A DNA stretch of 64,000 nt, taken from the NCBI GenBank assembly GCA_041740975.1, contig JBGSKV010000004.1:37144-101143 (forward strand), given 5' to 3'. Under the pieces are notes generated by a model. That model was not told the origin of the DNA. It did no database searches and saw only the letters and a list, made by a program, of their open reading frames with translations. The translations under genes were made by a program, and so were the position numbers. This DNA comes from JBGSKV01 sp041740975 (GTDB lineage Bacteria > Bdellovibrionota_B > Oligoflexia > Oligoflexales > JALZUQ01). Every line of letters begins with the position of its first letter. Position 1 is the first letter of the stretch. This document shows, one piece after another, positions 44,059-52,892 of this stretch.

Positions 44059-45116
44059 ACAAATTCCATATTATGCAGCCTAGCATCCAAGTGCTACTTG
44101 GAGAGAATTGCCCGGTTTGGTGGATCATTGTTTCGTCTCCTTTGAGGTGGATTTATTTCGCGATCACTCGCCTAAGAAATGCATGTTACGATTTGAAAAT
44201 TCTGCGGCCCATAAAATTAAGTGCGAAAGTCATTTCTGTTGGAAACATCGAAGTCGGCGGAACCGGCAAAACTCCTATTTGCATAATTGTCGCCAAACAT
44301 ATCCTTAATAATGGTGGAACTCCTGCCATTCTCACTCGCGGGTATAAGAGTGGAATGACTTCAAGTGAGTGGTGTTACGTTTTAAATGGTCAGATTCATA
44401 AAGATTCGATCAAAGTGCATCCGCTCCTCGATGAAGCTATGTTTCAATCGTTGCAAATGCCGACGGTTCCTGTGGTCGTGGGAGTGCGCCGAGCAAAAGC
44501 GGCTGCGCACTTCCAGAATATCTATAAAGAAAAGATTACGCATTGGATATTAGATGATGGATTTCAGCATCGACAAATCCACCGGGACTTAGATTTGGTT
44601 CTGCTAAATGGTGAGCGACCATTCGGCAATGGATTTTTACTGCCGACTGGCACTTTGCGTGAACCGCCTTCTTCATTGCGACGGGCGAGCATAATATTAT
44701 CGAGTGTCGAGAAAGGCAAAGCACCGCAAAACATTTTGAACATAGGACCTCTTCCGCAAAGTTCATTTGAGCGTTCCCTTTCCAAGATCGTACTATGTAG
44801 TGATGAATCTCAGCATTTCCCCTTAGAAAACTCTGCAGTGGCAGCCTCTGCGATCGCGCGCCCCCTTCATTTTTGGGTAGATTTGCAGACATTTGGCGTC
44901 AATTTAGTTGGTGGGTTGGGAAATCAGGACCATTTTCCTTTTACAAATGATGACTTACTCCGGCTTACGGAAAGCGCTGATGCACTGATTATTACCGAGA
45001 AAGACTACGCCAGACAGCGAACGCTTTATAATGACTTCCCAAAAAAAGTATATTTGGCAAAGCTTGAAATCAAGCTTACGGACGCAGTCCTCTTTGATCA
45101 CATCAAAGCATTGTAG
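44040..45116 (+). CDS. lpxK: Tetraacyldisaccharide 4'-kinase LpxK
   Basis: A 358-aa membrane-bound P-loop kinase that phosphorylates the lipid A precursor. The P-loop is VGNIEVGGTGKTP, followed by LTRGYKS, the conserved HWILDDGFQHRQIHRDLDLVLL and the C-terminal TEKDYAR. The TTG at 44040 overlaps the end of msbA by 19 bases; the ATG at 44073 lacks a ribosome site. Last gene of the envelope operon. Confidence 0.95.
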   Translation: MSKSKLDKFHIMQPSIQVLLGENCPVWWIIVSSPLRWIYFAITRLRNACYDLKILRPIKLSAKVISVGNIEVGGTGKTPICIIVAKHILNNGGTPAILTRGYKSGMTSSEWCYVLNGQIHKDSIKVHPLLDEAMFQSLQMPTVPVVVGVRRAKAAAHFQNIYKEKITHWILDDGFQHRQIHRDLDLVLLNGERPFGNGFLLPTGTLREPPSSLRRASIILSSVEKGKAPQNILNIGPLPQSSFERSLSKIVLCSDESQHFPLENSAVAASAIARPLHFWVDLQTFGVNLVGGLGNQDHFPFTNDDLLRLTESADALIITEKDYARQRTLYNDFPKKVYLAKLEIKLTDAVLFDHIKAL

Positions 45117-45439
45117 TTGCTGAGATCCATCGCTTCTCTCGGGATACGAAGCTTCGCCTGTCGCCTAAGCTTCTAACCGACTGTATTAACATTCCGAAGT
45201 CATATTAGTTCGACAACCTCCAATGTAGGCAACGCTCTGCCACCTTGCAGTTTTTGCCGTCTGGTTGCTAAAATACAGTATATATAGCATCACTTCATAT
45301 TTTTCATTTGTGGATTTTGCTTAAAGTTTTTGTTTAAGCATCCGAAGTTTCTAGTAGCAAACCTTACTTTGTTTATTTAATGAGGAATCGACTTAGTTGG
45401 TTTGTGGCAGTGTAACGATTAAACGAGAGGGAAAACAAA
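45117..45439. other. Intergenic region with an 8-bp inverted repeat
   Basis: A 323-base gap after lpxK. TGCTTAAA at 45318-45325 and TTTAAGCA at 45333-45340 form a perfect inverted repeat with a 7-base spacer, about 100 bases before the next start, and may be an operator or a weak hairpin. No gene or clear terminator was seen; the rest holds A/T-rich sequence that probably carries the promoter of the next gene. Confidence 0.4.
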
Positions 45440-46435
45440 ATGAATCAAGCACAAAACAGTCAGCATCAATCTGTGGGGAGCGATACTACGTTTCCAACAC
45501 AGGCTGCAACAAACTCAAATCCATTTGCAACGGATCTGAAGGGCGAGTTCACAAGTAACTTTGGCACAAACGCCAATACTGTGTCTCAAATTTTTAAAGA
45601 CGGTGGCTTTGGCTCCGAAAATCGCACGAAATATATCATGATCGGTGTGGCGGTCGTATTTCTTGCAGTCGTTGCTTTCGTCGTCTATCCAAAACTCACA
45701 AGCACAGAAGATGAGTTCGCTGTCGCAGAAGAAACTGCAGCAGAAACTACTGACGCTGCTGCAACAGATACAGCCACAACAGACGGTGTCGCGGCAGAAG
45801 AAGCCGCGCCTGAAGCTGCAACAACGGAAGCTGCTGCAACTGATGCCGCTCCAATGGACGCAGCGGTAGGCTCTGAAGCTGCTCCCGTTGATGGCTCAAT
45901 CGCATTGTCTTCTCCTGAGAATGGTGCATCTGCTTCTTATGATGAAACGCAATCTCCTATGCAGTTCTCTTGGGCAGCTGAAGGCACAAGTACAATTGTG
46001 TTTTCACGCGATCCAAACATGGCAACAACTTTTCGTCGCGTGACGGCAAGTGGAAGCTACGCGTTCCATCCTTATCCTGGTACTTGGTACTGGAGAGTCG
46101 AAGCGAACGGTGGCGCTAGTGAAATCCGTTCATTCTCTGTTAGCTCTCCTGCTCGTAGAAACGTCGCCGTTTCTGAACCTGCTGGTGGTTCTGCCGTCTC
46201 TGGCAATGGCGGAGTTGTTAGATGGCAAGGTGATGCGGGCGTATCGTACTACCGCGTCGAAATGGTTCCCGCTGGATCTGATTGGTCAAGTCCTGCGTAC
46301 CGATTTGCGACTAGTGGTTCCGAAGCTCAGTTAAATGGTGTTGCTCCAGGTTCATACGAGATGCGTGTAGGCGCACTTTCTAAGGTTTCTGGTCGTTGGG
46401 AATATACAGCTCCAAGACCGGTTAGCGTACAGTAA
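45440..46435 (+). CDS. Membrane-anchored protein with Fn3-like domains
   Basis: A 331-aa protein. The first 64 residues are polar and cytoplasmic in character, a single transmembrane helix follows (about 65-84), then an Ala/Thr/Glu-rich linker (about 90-150), and two beta-sandwich repeats of Fn3 type (about 155-240 and 245-331; note FSWAAEGTSTIVFSRDP and VRWQGDAGVSYYRVEMVP). A GAGAGGGA site lies before the ATG. A terminator follows the gene. Perhaps a periplasmic binding or peptidoglycan-spanning protein; partner unknown. Confidence 0.75.
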   Translation: MNQAQNSQHQSVGSDTTFPTQAATNSNPFATDLKGEFTSNFGTNANTVSQIFKDGGFGSENRTKYIMIGVAVVFLAVVAFVVYPKLTSTEDEFAVAEETAAETTDAAATDTATTDGVAAEEAAPEAATTEAAATDAAPMDAAVGSEAAPVDGSIALSSPENGASASYDETQSPMQFSWAAEGTSTIVFSRDPNMATTFRRVTASGSYAFHPYPGTWYWRVEANGGASEIRSFSVSSPARRNVAVSEPAGGSAVSGNGGVVRWQGDAGVSYYRVEMVPAGSDWSSPAYRFATSGSEAQLNGVAPGSYEMRVGALSKVSGRWEYTAPRPVSVQ

Positions 46436-46475
46436 GTTATCGATCTCTCGTTTAGCTTGATTCATACCTCATTAG

Positions 46476-46504
46476 AAAAGCCTTCCTTATGGGAAGGCTT
46501 TTTT
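46476..46504 (+). terminator. Intrinsic terminator
   Basis: AAGCCTTCC and GGAAGGCTT form a nine-pair stem with a TTATG loop, followed by six T residues. It lies after the Fn3-like gene and just before the formyl-THF cyclo-ligase start. Confidence 0.85.
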
Positions 46505-46518
46505 GTTATCTAGGATTC

Positions 46519-47070
46519 ATGGAAACAAAAGCAACGCTTCGCAAACAATTCCTCGATCTCCGCTCTGAACTTTCTGAAGAATCACATAGATCAAAATCTG
46601 AAAAAATAATGGCAAATGTAAAAACGATATTGAGCGAAAAAAAATTCGCAAAAGTTTTTCTATTTGTGCCCTTTAAAGGCGAGCCAGATATATTGCCAGT
46701 CTTGCAAGCTGGACCCTATGTTTTTGGGCTTCCCGTCGTCGATTTGAATGGTTCGGACATGAGCTTTCATCATTTTGAAGATGGTGACCAGTTCGTTGCG
46801 GGAGCCTTTGGTATTCCTCGACCCGCATCCGACCAAATCATTGAACCAGATGAACATACGCTCGTTCTGACACCTGCTGTGGCAGCGACGAAAGAGGGTT
46901 ATCGCATTGGATTCGGTCGCGGGTACTATGATCGCTTTCTCGCGCGTCACCCCGACGTCACAGCCGCCGTAGTCATCTTTGAAGAGTTCGTGACGTCCGC
47001 ATTTCAACCTGAAGCCCACGACTTTGCCGCCTCCCTCGTCCTGACGGATTCTGGTATTTTCAGAATTTGA
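46519..47070 (+). CDS. 5-formyltetrahydrofolate cyclo-ligase
   Basis: A 183-aa enzyme of folate metabolism (MTHFS/YgfA) that converts 5-formyl-THF to 5,10-methenyl-THF with ATP. The signature is TPAVAATKEGYRIGFGRGYYDRFL, and basic TLRKQFLDLRSEL is at the N-terminus. The ATG at 46519 gives the usual length; the longer frame starts inside the upstream terminator. The 6S RNA gene often upstream of ygfA is not seen. Confidence 0.9.
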   Translation: METKATLRKQFLDLRSELSEESHRSKSEKIMANVKTILSEKKFAKVFLFVPFKGEPDILPVLQAGPYVFGLPVVDLNGSDMSFHHFEDGDQFVAGAFGIPRPASDQIIEPDEHTLVLTPAVAATKEGYRIGFGRGYYDRFLARHPDVTAAVVIFEEFVTSAFQPEAHDFAASLVLTDSGIFRI

Positions 47071-47203
47071 AGACCCAACCTCTAAAGCCCTTGTTGGTCA
47101 GGCTATTCCGAGGTCTGAGGCCAGGTGCTAGAATTTTGTTGCTCAATTTTTGAAACTGGTCTTATTGTATGGTTAAGCACAATTGTCATTTTAGGGGTTG
47201 ATT

Positions 47204-47524
47204 ATGGGTATCGCTCGTCGCTCGTTAATTATGTTCTTCAGTGTAGTGGTCGCCATGGCATTCGCCAGCCAACTCCAAGCCAAGTCAGCAAAATCTTGTA
47301 CCAGCTTAAAAGCGAAGGCGTGTTCAGCAAACAAAGCGTGTGTATGGAAAGACAAGGTCTGTACCAAAGGGTTAGCAATCAAATCCGCTAAGAAGCCAGC
47401 GAAGAAGATAAAAAAAGCGGCAAAACCACTACCGGCACCAGAGCCTACTCCCGACGCAGAAGATCTTAATAACCTACCTGAGCTAGATGAAATGGGAACC
47501 GGTGACGGAGAGGATGACTTTTAA
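47204..47524 (+). CDS. Small secreted Cys- and Lys-rich protein
   Basis: A 106-aa protein with a signal peptide (cleavage near LQA-KS). The mature part holds four cysteines (KSCTS, KACSANKACVW, KVCTKG), then a Lys/Pro/Ala-rich stretch, then an acidic tail ending GDGEDDF. The ATG at 47204 has GGGG seven bases upstream. Two disulfides are likely. Unknown family. Confidence 0.68.
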   Translation: MGIARRSLIMFFSVVVAMAFASQLQAKSAKSCTSLKAKACSANKACVWKDKVCTKGLAIKSAKKPAKKIKKAAKPLPAPEPTPDAEDLNNLPELDEMGTGDGEDDF

Positions 47525-47650
47525 GCAGTAGGTGACGAATGGGGATTTTCAGACCCCTCGGAATCATAGTAGTAGAGTGAAACCTCGCGTTACGCCTTTT
47601 ATGAATGATCGTACCGCAATATTTAGTCGAAAGAATGGACGGAGGATACG

Positions 47651-48304
47651 GTGATACATCCTGATACTGAGCTTCGCTTTATCTCAAAGGAAAAAGGTTA
47701 CGGTGTTTTTGCAACAAAGTTTATTCCAAAAGGAACCGTAATCTACGTTGCCGATAAACTTGATATTTTTATCAAGCCCAATTCTCCGCTCCTCAAAGAT
47801 AGCCGATACCTACCTATTATAGAAAAGTTTACGTTTATAGATTCGCAAGGCACGCGAATTTTAAGTTGGGACCATGCAAAGTATGTCAATCATTGTTGTC
47901 AGCCGAACTCATTGACGACGGGATGGGGATTTGAAATTGCCGTTACAGATATTCAACCAAATGACGAAATCACGGACGACTATGGCGTTTTCACGACCGA
48001 ACATGAGATGACAATAAGTTGTTCGAAGAAAGCATGTCGGTTGAAATTAAGTGGCGATGATTTTGACCGCTGCGTTCCAGCGTGGGACAAGAAGCTTCAA
48101 AGCGCCTTCAGAACATTTATGTCTGTTGACCAGCCTATGAAGTTCTTACTTTCCACAAAAGTGGTGGAAGATGTCGAAGCCTATCTAGATGGCTCAGGCA
48201 AATACTTATCCGTTGCGGAACAAAAGCCTATCTCTAAACGAAAAGGTCCAGTCGTTGATATTCGCCAGGCTAAGAATTATCGCACCGCTACGGAAACTGG
48301 CTGA
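47651..48304 (+). CDS. SET-domain protein
   Basis: A 217-aa protein whose first 115 residues form a SET domain: GYGVFATKFIPKGT, YVNHCCQPNS (80-87, SAM and knot motif) and DEITDDYG (105-112, with the catalytic Tyr). A post-SET-like Cys pair (ISCSKKACR) follows. SET enzymes are lysine methyltransferases; in bacteria the targets may be ribosomal proteins, host or prey proteins, or unknown. The remaining 90 residues are not recognised. GTG start with GGAGG upstream. It stands alone. Confidence 0.85.
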   Translation: MIHPDTELRFISKEKGYGVFATKFIPKGTVIYVADKLDIFIKPNSPLLKDSRYLPIIEKFTFIDSQGTRILSWDHAKYVNHCCQPNSLTTGWGFEIAVTDIQPNDEITDDYGVFTTEHEMTISCSKKACRLKLSGDDFDRCVPAWDKKLQSAFRTFMSVDQPMKFLLSTKVVEDVEAYLDGSGKYLSVAEQKPISKRKGPVVDIRQAKNYRTATETG

Positions 48305-48330
48305 CTAAGATCCCTCCGTCGGAAACTAGC

Positions 48331-49005
48331 TCAAAAAGAGGTTATCAGGTGAGGCGAGAATGCAATGCCTAGCGATACCCCGACACCGAGAAATTCCCAC
48401 ATCGGCAAATAAAGTATTGTACGTTTAAGTTGATCCTCCACCTTACGGTTTTGCTCTGCAGAGTAGTTTTCGATCAAAATAAACTCATATTCTTTTTGGC
48501 GCATGCCGGCCATCCTACACTCTTGTCGAAACTTAGCTAATAAATCACTTTGTCCGCCAAATAAGGCGTTCATCCATAAACTTCCGGACAGGCTCGGAAT
48601 AAACGCCCCTGTGAAAAACCAAGATTGGGGTGCGTGGATAAGCAGAAAAATGTGGACGCTAACGAGAATGAGACATCCTGCGACAGTGGAATAGATATTT
48701 TTGGTGCTGGTGTCGCCAAGCCACTGCGTTAGCAGGATAAGACCGAAGATTCCAGTGATGAGTCGGATCATGATCATATAGCAATATTCATTTTTTTTGT
48801 TCGCAAAGTCTTCTTCGATAACCAGCTGTTTCAGGAGGACTTGCAATGGCTGCTTGGTGGAGTCTCCATTTTTACGTGCGCCTAGGCAGAGGGGGTTGAG
48901 TACATCCAATAAAGGATGGGACAAATCAGTTTCCTGTGGGTGGCTGGCGTTCACAAGCTTAGATTCTATTTCTTTTCGGATGTGTACAAGACTGAGTTTT
49001 GGCAT
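48331..49005 (-). CDS. Membrane protein of unknown function
   Basis: A 224-aa protein. The first 75 residues are soluble; four hydrophobic segments follow (about 77-95, 103-125, 128-145 and 195-215), with a charged cytosolic loop that contains FRQECRMAGMRQKEYEFIL. No recognised domain. The ATG has only a weak ribosome site. Confidence 0.65.
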   Translation of the reverse strand: MPKLSLVHIRKEIESKLVNASHPQETDLSHPLLDVLNPLCLGARKNGDSTKQPLQVLLKQLVIEEDFANKKNEYCYMIMIRLITGIFGLILLTQWLGDTSTKNIYSTVAGCLILVSVHIFLLIHAPQSWFFTGAFIPSLSGSLWMNALFGGQSDLLAKFRQECRMAGMRQKEYEFILIENYSAEQNRKVEDQLKRTILYLPMWEFLGVGVSLGIAFSPHLITSF

Positions 49006-49065
49006 AGCGCTACTCGATTAACAGCTAAAATCCAAGTCATGAAAAGACTTCTCGTAACTTTGAAA

Positions 49066-50208
49066 TTAAATATTCTCAAGTTCTTCGATTTTGATTTGTA
49101 AGGCGTAAAAAAGTGAATCCTTGTTTTTTACAAAAGCGGCTATCGATCTGATTTTTTTCTTAATTTCGTCCCTCTTGCGATTCAGCTTGTTTAGAGCCTG
49201 AAGAACCTTAGGATTTCTCTTTGCTAAGGACTGGACGAACTCGTTGTAGTTCCCCATTAATATCTTGAGATCGCGTGAAGTATATATTTCCGCCAGTCGT
49301 TTTGCTTCTATCATAAACCGATCTAACTCACTTTCGATAGATTCAATGTCACCGTATAAATCGGGGTGTCTGAGAAAACATTCATTAACGAGCAGTTCTT
49401 CACTTACAGACGTGTCAATTTGTTCAAGAATGTTAATATCAAGTTCAAACTGCATTACGTAGAGATCGTCATATGATTCGTTGGCTTTAACTGCAAGTTT
49501 TCCCATTTTGTTAGGATTTCGTGTTTTTTCAATTTTTTTACCTAGGCGGATAAAATTTTCTCGTGAGACAGAAAGTTCGCCTTGCAATTGTTCAATCCTT
49601 TTGTTCATCGCATTCATGTCGGAGATCGGCACTTCGCCAAGTTGATCGTGGGTGTCGCTTTGCTTCTGGGATATGAAGAGATGATGCAAATATTCATGCA
49701 TCAAAGTGGAATTTAACGACGGCCCTCGTCGCGCCATAATGAGTGCTTCACCTTGAAATGGCCTCGGCATGAGTTTGCCGTCAATGAAGCCATGGTGCGA
49801 AGGAAAATAATAAGAACCGAAAGTAATTTCATTGTCAGAAACACTTTCCCGAACGTAAGCACTCATAAACTCTTGATCAGCTTGCGTCAAATTTTCTTCA
49901 TCCGGCTCTCTTTGGAAACCTCTTTTTTCGCCAAACAAAATCACATGAATGCCACTTGCCCTTAACCAACTGATTTTCTCAAAAACTGATAACCTAGAAA
50001 AAACACGCGCATCGGCCAGATCGATACTTCTGGAAGTAACCGTGAGCGAGCGATAAGGTTCGGTAAAAGTGGAGACTCTTCTATTTAGATCATTTTGTGC
50101 CGCGATACTTTCGCGCCAATTGAAGAAATTGCTGCAAATCGACGAGACGAGTCCGGCATGTGCAGTTCCCGATAAAATTAAAATCATGCAGAGAATGAGG
50201 CGTAGCAA
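49066..50208 (-). CDS. Exported HExxH metallopeptidase candidate
   Basis: A 380-aa protein with a signal peptide (cleavage near AHA-GL). A zinc-binding HEYLHH motif is at 171-176 after a Leu/Met stretch, as in gluzincins and similar peptidases. The third ligand is probably a downstream Glu but cannot be assigned. Residues about 195-260 and 320-380 form Lys/Glu-rich coiled coils. The start is TTG with GGGAG eight bases upstream. Unknown family. Confidence 0.65.
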   Translation of the reverse strand: MLRLILCMILILSGTAHAGLVSSICSNFFNWRESIAAQNDLNRRVSTFTEPYRSLTVTSRSIDLADARVFSRLSVFEKISWLRASGIHVILFGEKRGFQREPDEENLTQADQEFMSAYVRESVSDNEITFGSYYFPSHHGFIDGKLMPRPFQGEALIMARRGPSLNSTLMHEYLHHLFISQKQSDTHDQLGEVPISDMNAMNKRIEQLQGELSVSRENFIRLGKKIEKTRNPNKMGKLAVKANESYDDLYVMQFELDINILEQIDTSVSEELLVNECFLRHPDLYGDIESIESELDRFMIEAKRLAEIYTSRDLKILMGNYNEFVQSLAKRNPKVLQALNKLNRKRDEIKKKIRSIAAFVKNKDSLFYALQIKIEELENI

Positions 50209-50306
50209 AGAAAGCTCCCGAACCAGATAGGTGATGCTTATTTATTGATCAGATAGGGGTCTATTTCAACTTTTATTATTAACCTATAAATACAATAGGT
50301 TAGCTC

Positions 50307-51275
50307 TTAGGTGCTGAGTTCCAGGTCCTGCAGGGTGACCAATTTGTTCGTCAAAACATAGGACTTCTGCGGTTGAGACTCACAAATCAGAGATAAGAAA
50401 AGCATCAAACCCTTAAGGTCCTGACGTGTCAAACGGTAATGCATCGTCTTCCAATAGGCAGCCAGATCAATCGTGTGCCCTTGGACATCGCGAGGCATGG
50501 GCGTACTGAAATAACAACTTGGTTCTACTGTCATACGCGCCTGAGCAAGTTCAGCGGCCTGCATGATTTTTTCTTTATGGGAGGAACTCATATCAGTCTT
50601 TGCTGACTGGAGTACCGCGAAGACAAATGGCAAATTCGTCATTTGATTCCATAGTGTCGCCAAATCCAATTTTTCTACAAACAGAGGACGCTTCTCAAGG
50701 GCCTCATCTCCGATAAGAAGTTGGGCGTGATAGGTCGAACTTGCCTTTTCCACTTCTGAAAAAACATCCCTGCCAAACAAAAATCGCCAAATCAACCTGG
50801 CTAATCCCACGCTGGTTTCGGATGCCGTCGTAAAATAAATTGTCGGAATACGCCAGTTGAGCTTGGGTTGCTTCTCAAATATAGTTTTCAGAGCTAATTT
50901 CGCTGCCGAGCGTAAATCTTGCGGATGTCTTTCGAGAGCGCAGGTGAAGGCTTTCTTGCAGTAAGCTAGTCGTTGCTCGATATGCTCCATGAGCAGATCG
51001 TTTTTTTTGTTCAGTCCGATGTAAACACTTTGGACTTCTTTACAGGCGGCAATGCCAACCGGTACGGGCATGGTCATTTCTGGATATTTCAATAAACAAA
51101 TACTGGAGCTCGGCGCAGCATCGACAACCTTTGTTCGAGTCAGCAGGTTGATTTCGGAAGGATGCCCTAGCGTGTATTCGACGTGCGCGCCGATTTTATG
51201 AGTGAGCTCTTGCTTTAATGGCAACATATTCCAGTAAGGCGCCCACCCAAAATGAATCGGCGAATTATTTGGCAT
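50307..51275 (-). CDS. mqnA: Menaquinone pathway protein MqnA-like (chorismate dehydratase)
   Basis: A 322-aa protein of the MqnA/MqnD solute-binding fold. The conserved LLIGDEALEKR and TNLPFVFAVLQ match the family, as does the early WAPYWNMLP and SEINLLTRTKVVDAAPSSSI. MqnA converts chorismate to 3-enolpyruvyl-benzoate, the first step of the futalosine route to menaquinone. It is somewhat longer than usual. The ATG at 51275 overlaps the end of hemL by 11 bases, so translation is coupled. MqnA or MqnD cannot be split with full safety. Confidence 0.75.
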   Translation of the reverse strand: MPNNSPIHFGWAPYWNMLPLKQELTHKIGAHVEYTLGHPSEINLLTRTKVVDAAPSSSICLLKYPEMTMPVPVGIAACKEVQSVYIGLNKKNDLLMEHIEQRLAYCKKAFTCALERHPQDLRSAAKLALKTIFEKQPKLNWRIPTIYFTTASETSVGLARLIWRFLFGRDVFSEVEKASSTYHAQLLIGDEALEKRPLFVEKLDLATLWNQMTNLPFVFAVLQSAKTDMSSSHKEKIMQAAELAQARMTVEPSCYFSTPMPRDVQGHTIDLAAYWKTMHYRLTRQDLKGLMLFLSLICESQPQKSYVLTNKLVTLQDLELST

Positions 51276-52554
51276 GAGAAATTTCTCGCAAAACTTCGTG
51301 AGCTGCCGCAACCGTTGCGGAAACATCAGAGTCCGTATGGGCAAAAGATACGAAGCCAGCTTCATATGCGGAAGGCGCTAAGTAAAAACCACGTTCAAGC
51401 ATCTTATGAAAGAAATCTTTGAATATCGGCGACGCTAGTTTTGCATCCTCAAAGCTTCGTACGGGTTTGTCGGCAAAGAAGAATCCAAACATTCCACCAC
51501 AAAAATCAGACTGCATAGGGATACCGTATTGCTTGCCGGCCTGCACAAATCCATCCATAAGCTTTCTGCTATGCTCAGCCAGTTTTTCGTAAGAAGCGGA
51601 TTCTAATATTTGCAAAGTCTTAAGTCCGGCCGTTACGGCGAGCGGATTACCCGACAGAGTTCCGGCTTGATAGACAGGACCGAGTGGAGCCATCAAACTC
51701 ATAATATCTTTGCGACCGCCATAAGCGCCGACGGGTAGGCCCCCGCCAATGACTTTACCAAGGGTAGTCAGATCTGGTTTTATATTGAGAACTTCCTGAG
51801 CTCCGCCTCTAGCAACGCGAAATCCAGTCATCACTTCGTCAAAGATGAGTAAACTATCGTTGTTTTTACAAAGACTTTGCAGGGTTTGAAGAAACTCATC
51901 CGAGGGTCGAATAAACCCGGCATTCCCGACAAACGGCTCCAAAATGACGCTCGCAATGTCTTTGCCATGTTTGCGAAATAACTCTGTGACCGCTTTAACG
52001 TCGTTAAAGCCACAGGTCAAAGTATGCTGGGTAAAACTAGCTGGTACTCCCGGGCTATTCGGAATACCCAAAGTTGCCGCGCCTGAGCCTGCTTGCACTA
52101 GAAAAAAATCAGCATGGCCATGATAGCAACCGCTGAACTTAATAAATTTGTCGCGTTTGGTGAAAGCTCGGGCCAGTCTTATGGCAGACATGCAAGCTTC
52201 CGTACCACTGCTCACTAGCCGCACCATTTCAATACTTGGCATCATAATGGTTATTTGTTCGGCAAGAGAAGTTTCGAGTTCGGTTGGCGCACCAAAGCTC
52301 AAACCATCGTCGGCAATATTTTTGACGGCCGCTATCACATCAGGATGGGCGTGTCCCAAAATAGCGGGACCCCAGCTACCAACATAATCTGTGTATTTTT
52401 TATTTTGATTGTCCCAAACATATGCGCCGGAAGCTTTTTTAATAAAGACAGGAGTTCCGCCGACTCCGCTAAAAGAACGAACGGGTGAGTTGACACCACC
52501 GGGTATAATCTTTTGAGCACGTTCAAATCTTTGGTGATCAGCGGAAGTGGCCAA
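51265..52554 (-). CDS. hemL: Glutamate-1-semialdehyde aminotransferase HemL
   Basis: A 429-aa class III aminotransferase of haem synthesis (C5 pathway). IIPGGVNSPVRSFSGVGG at the start, SSGTEACMSAIRLARAFT, the HGHADF segment, FDEVMTGFRV and the PLP lysine in TTLGKVIGGGLPVGAYGG (Lys267) are all intact. The start is TTG with GAGGT upstream. It is followed by the overlapping mqnA-like gene. Confidence 0.96.
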   Translation of the reverse strand: MATSADHQRFERAQKIIPGGVNSPVRSFSGVGGTPVFIKKASGAYVWDNQNKKYTDYVGSWGPAILGHAHPDVIAAVKNIADDGLSFGAPTELETSLAEQITIMMPSIEMVRLVSSGTEACMSAIRLARAFTKRDKFIKFSGCYHGHADFFLVQAGSGAATLGIPNSPGVPASFTQHTLTCGFNDVKAVTELFRKHGKDIASVILEPFVGNAGFIRPSDEFLQTLQSLCKNNDSLLIFDEVMTGFRVARGGAQEVLNIKPDLTTLGKVIGGGLPVGAYGGRKDIMSLMAPLGPVYQAGTLSGNPLAVTAGLKTLQILESASYEKLAEHSRKLMDGFVQAGKQYGIPMQSDFCGGMFGFFFADKPVRSFEDAKLASPIFKDFFHKMLERGFYLAPSAYEAGFVSFAHTDSDVSATVAAAHEVLREISHAK

Positions 52555-52892
52555 TCAAAGTACCTCGCGTCTTGTAGGGTTTCGGCGCTCCATTCTTAGC
52601 GCAGATGATTTTACAATCCTATAGGGAAGTGTGGCAATTCTATATCTGTTTATATTTGTTCATGAATGAGAGTCTGGCCATCTGACCAAAGTAGAAAACT
52701 GAAATATGTATAAGCCGCGGAAGTCAGTCACCGCAGGATTCTCCGGCCCTTGCTATAAATAGCAGCTTGTTTCGCCTTGGCAAGTGGCCAGGGCCTAGGC
52801 AAAATATAGAATCGAGATGTAGAGTAAAGAATATAAAAGTTAGTCGGTCACATTCGGCCAAAAAATAGCTCTAACCAAGGCATTTTCTTTTT
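52555..52892. other. Intergenic region between divergent genes
   Basis: A 338-base gap between hemL and the divergent arginine-dihydrolase-like gene. It should hold both promoters, for example the A/T-rich GCTATAAATAG near 52752, but no clear pair could be fixed. No gene, hairpin or RNA was seen. Confidence 0.35.

Noticed and set aside
46436..46518. 6S RNA gene upstream of the formyl-THF cyclo-ligase
   Set aside because: The gap is only 83 bases and is filled by an intrinsic terminator; no 6S-like long hairpin fits.
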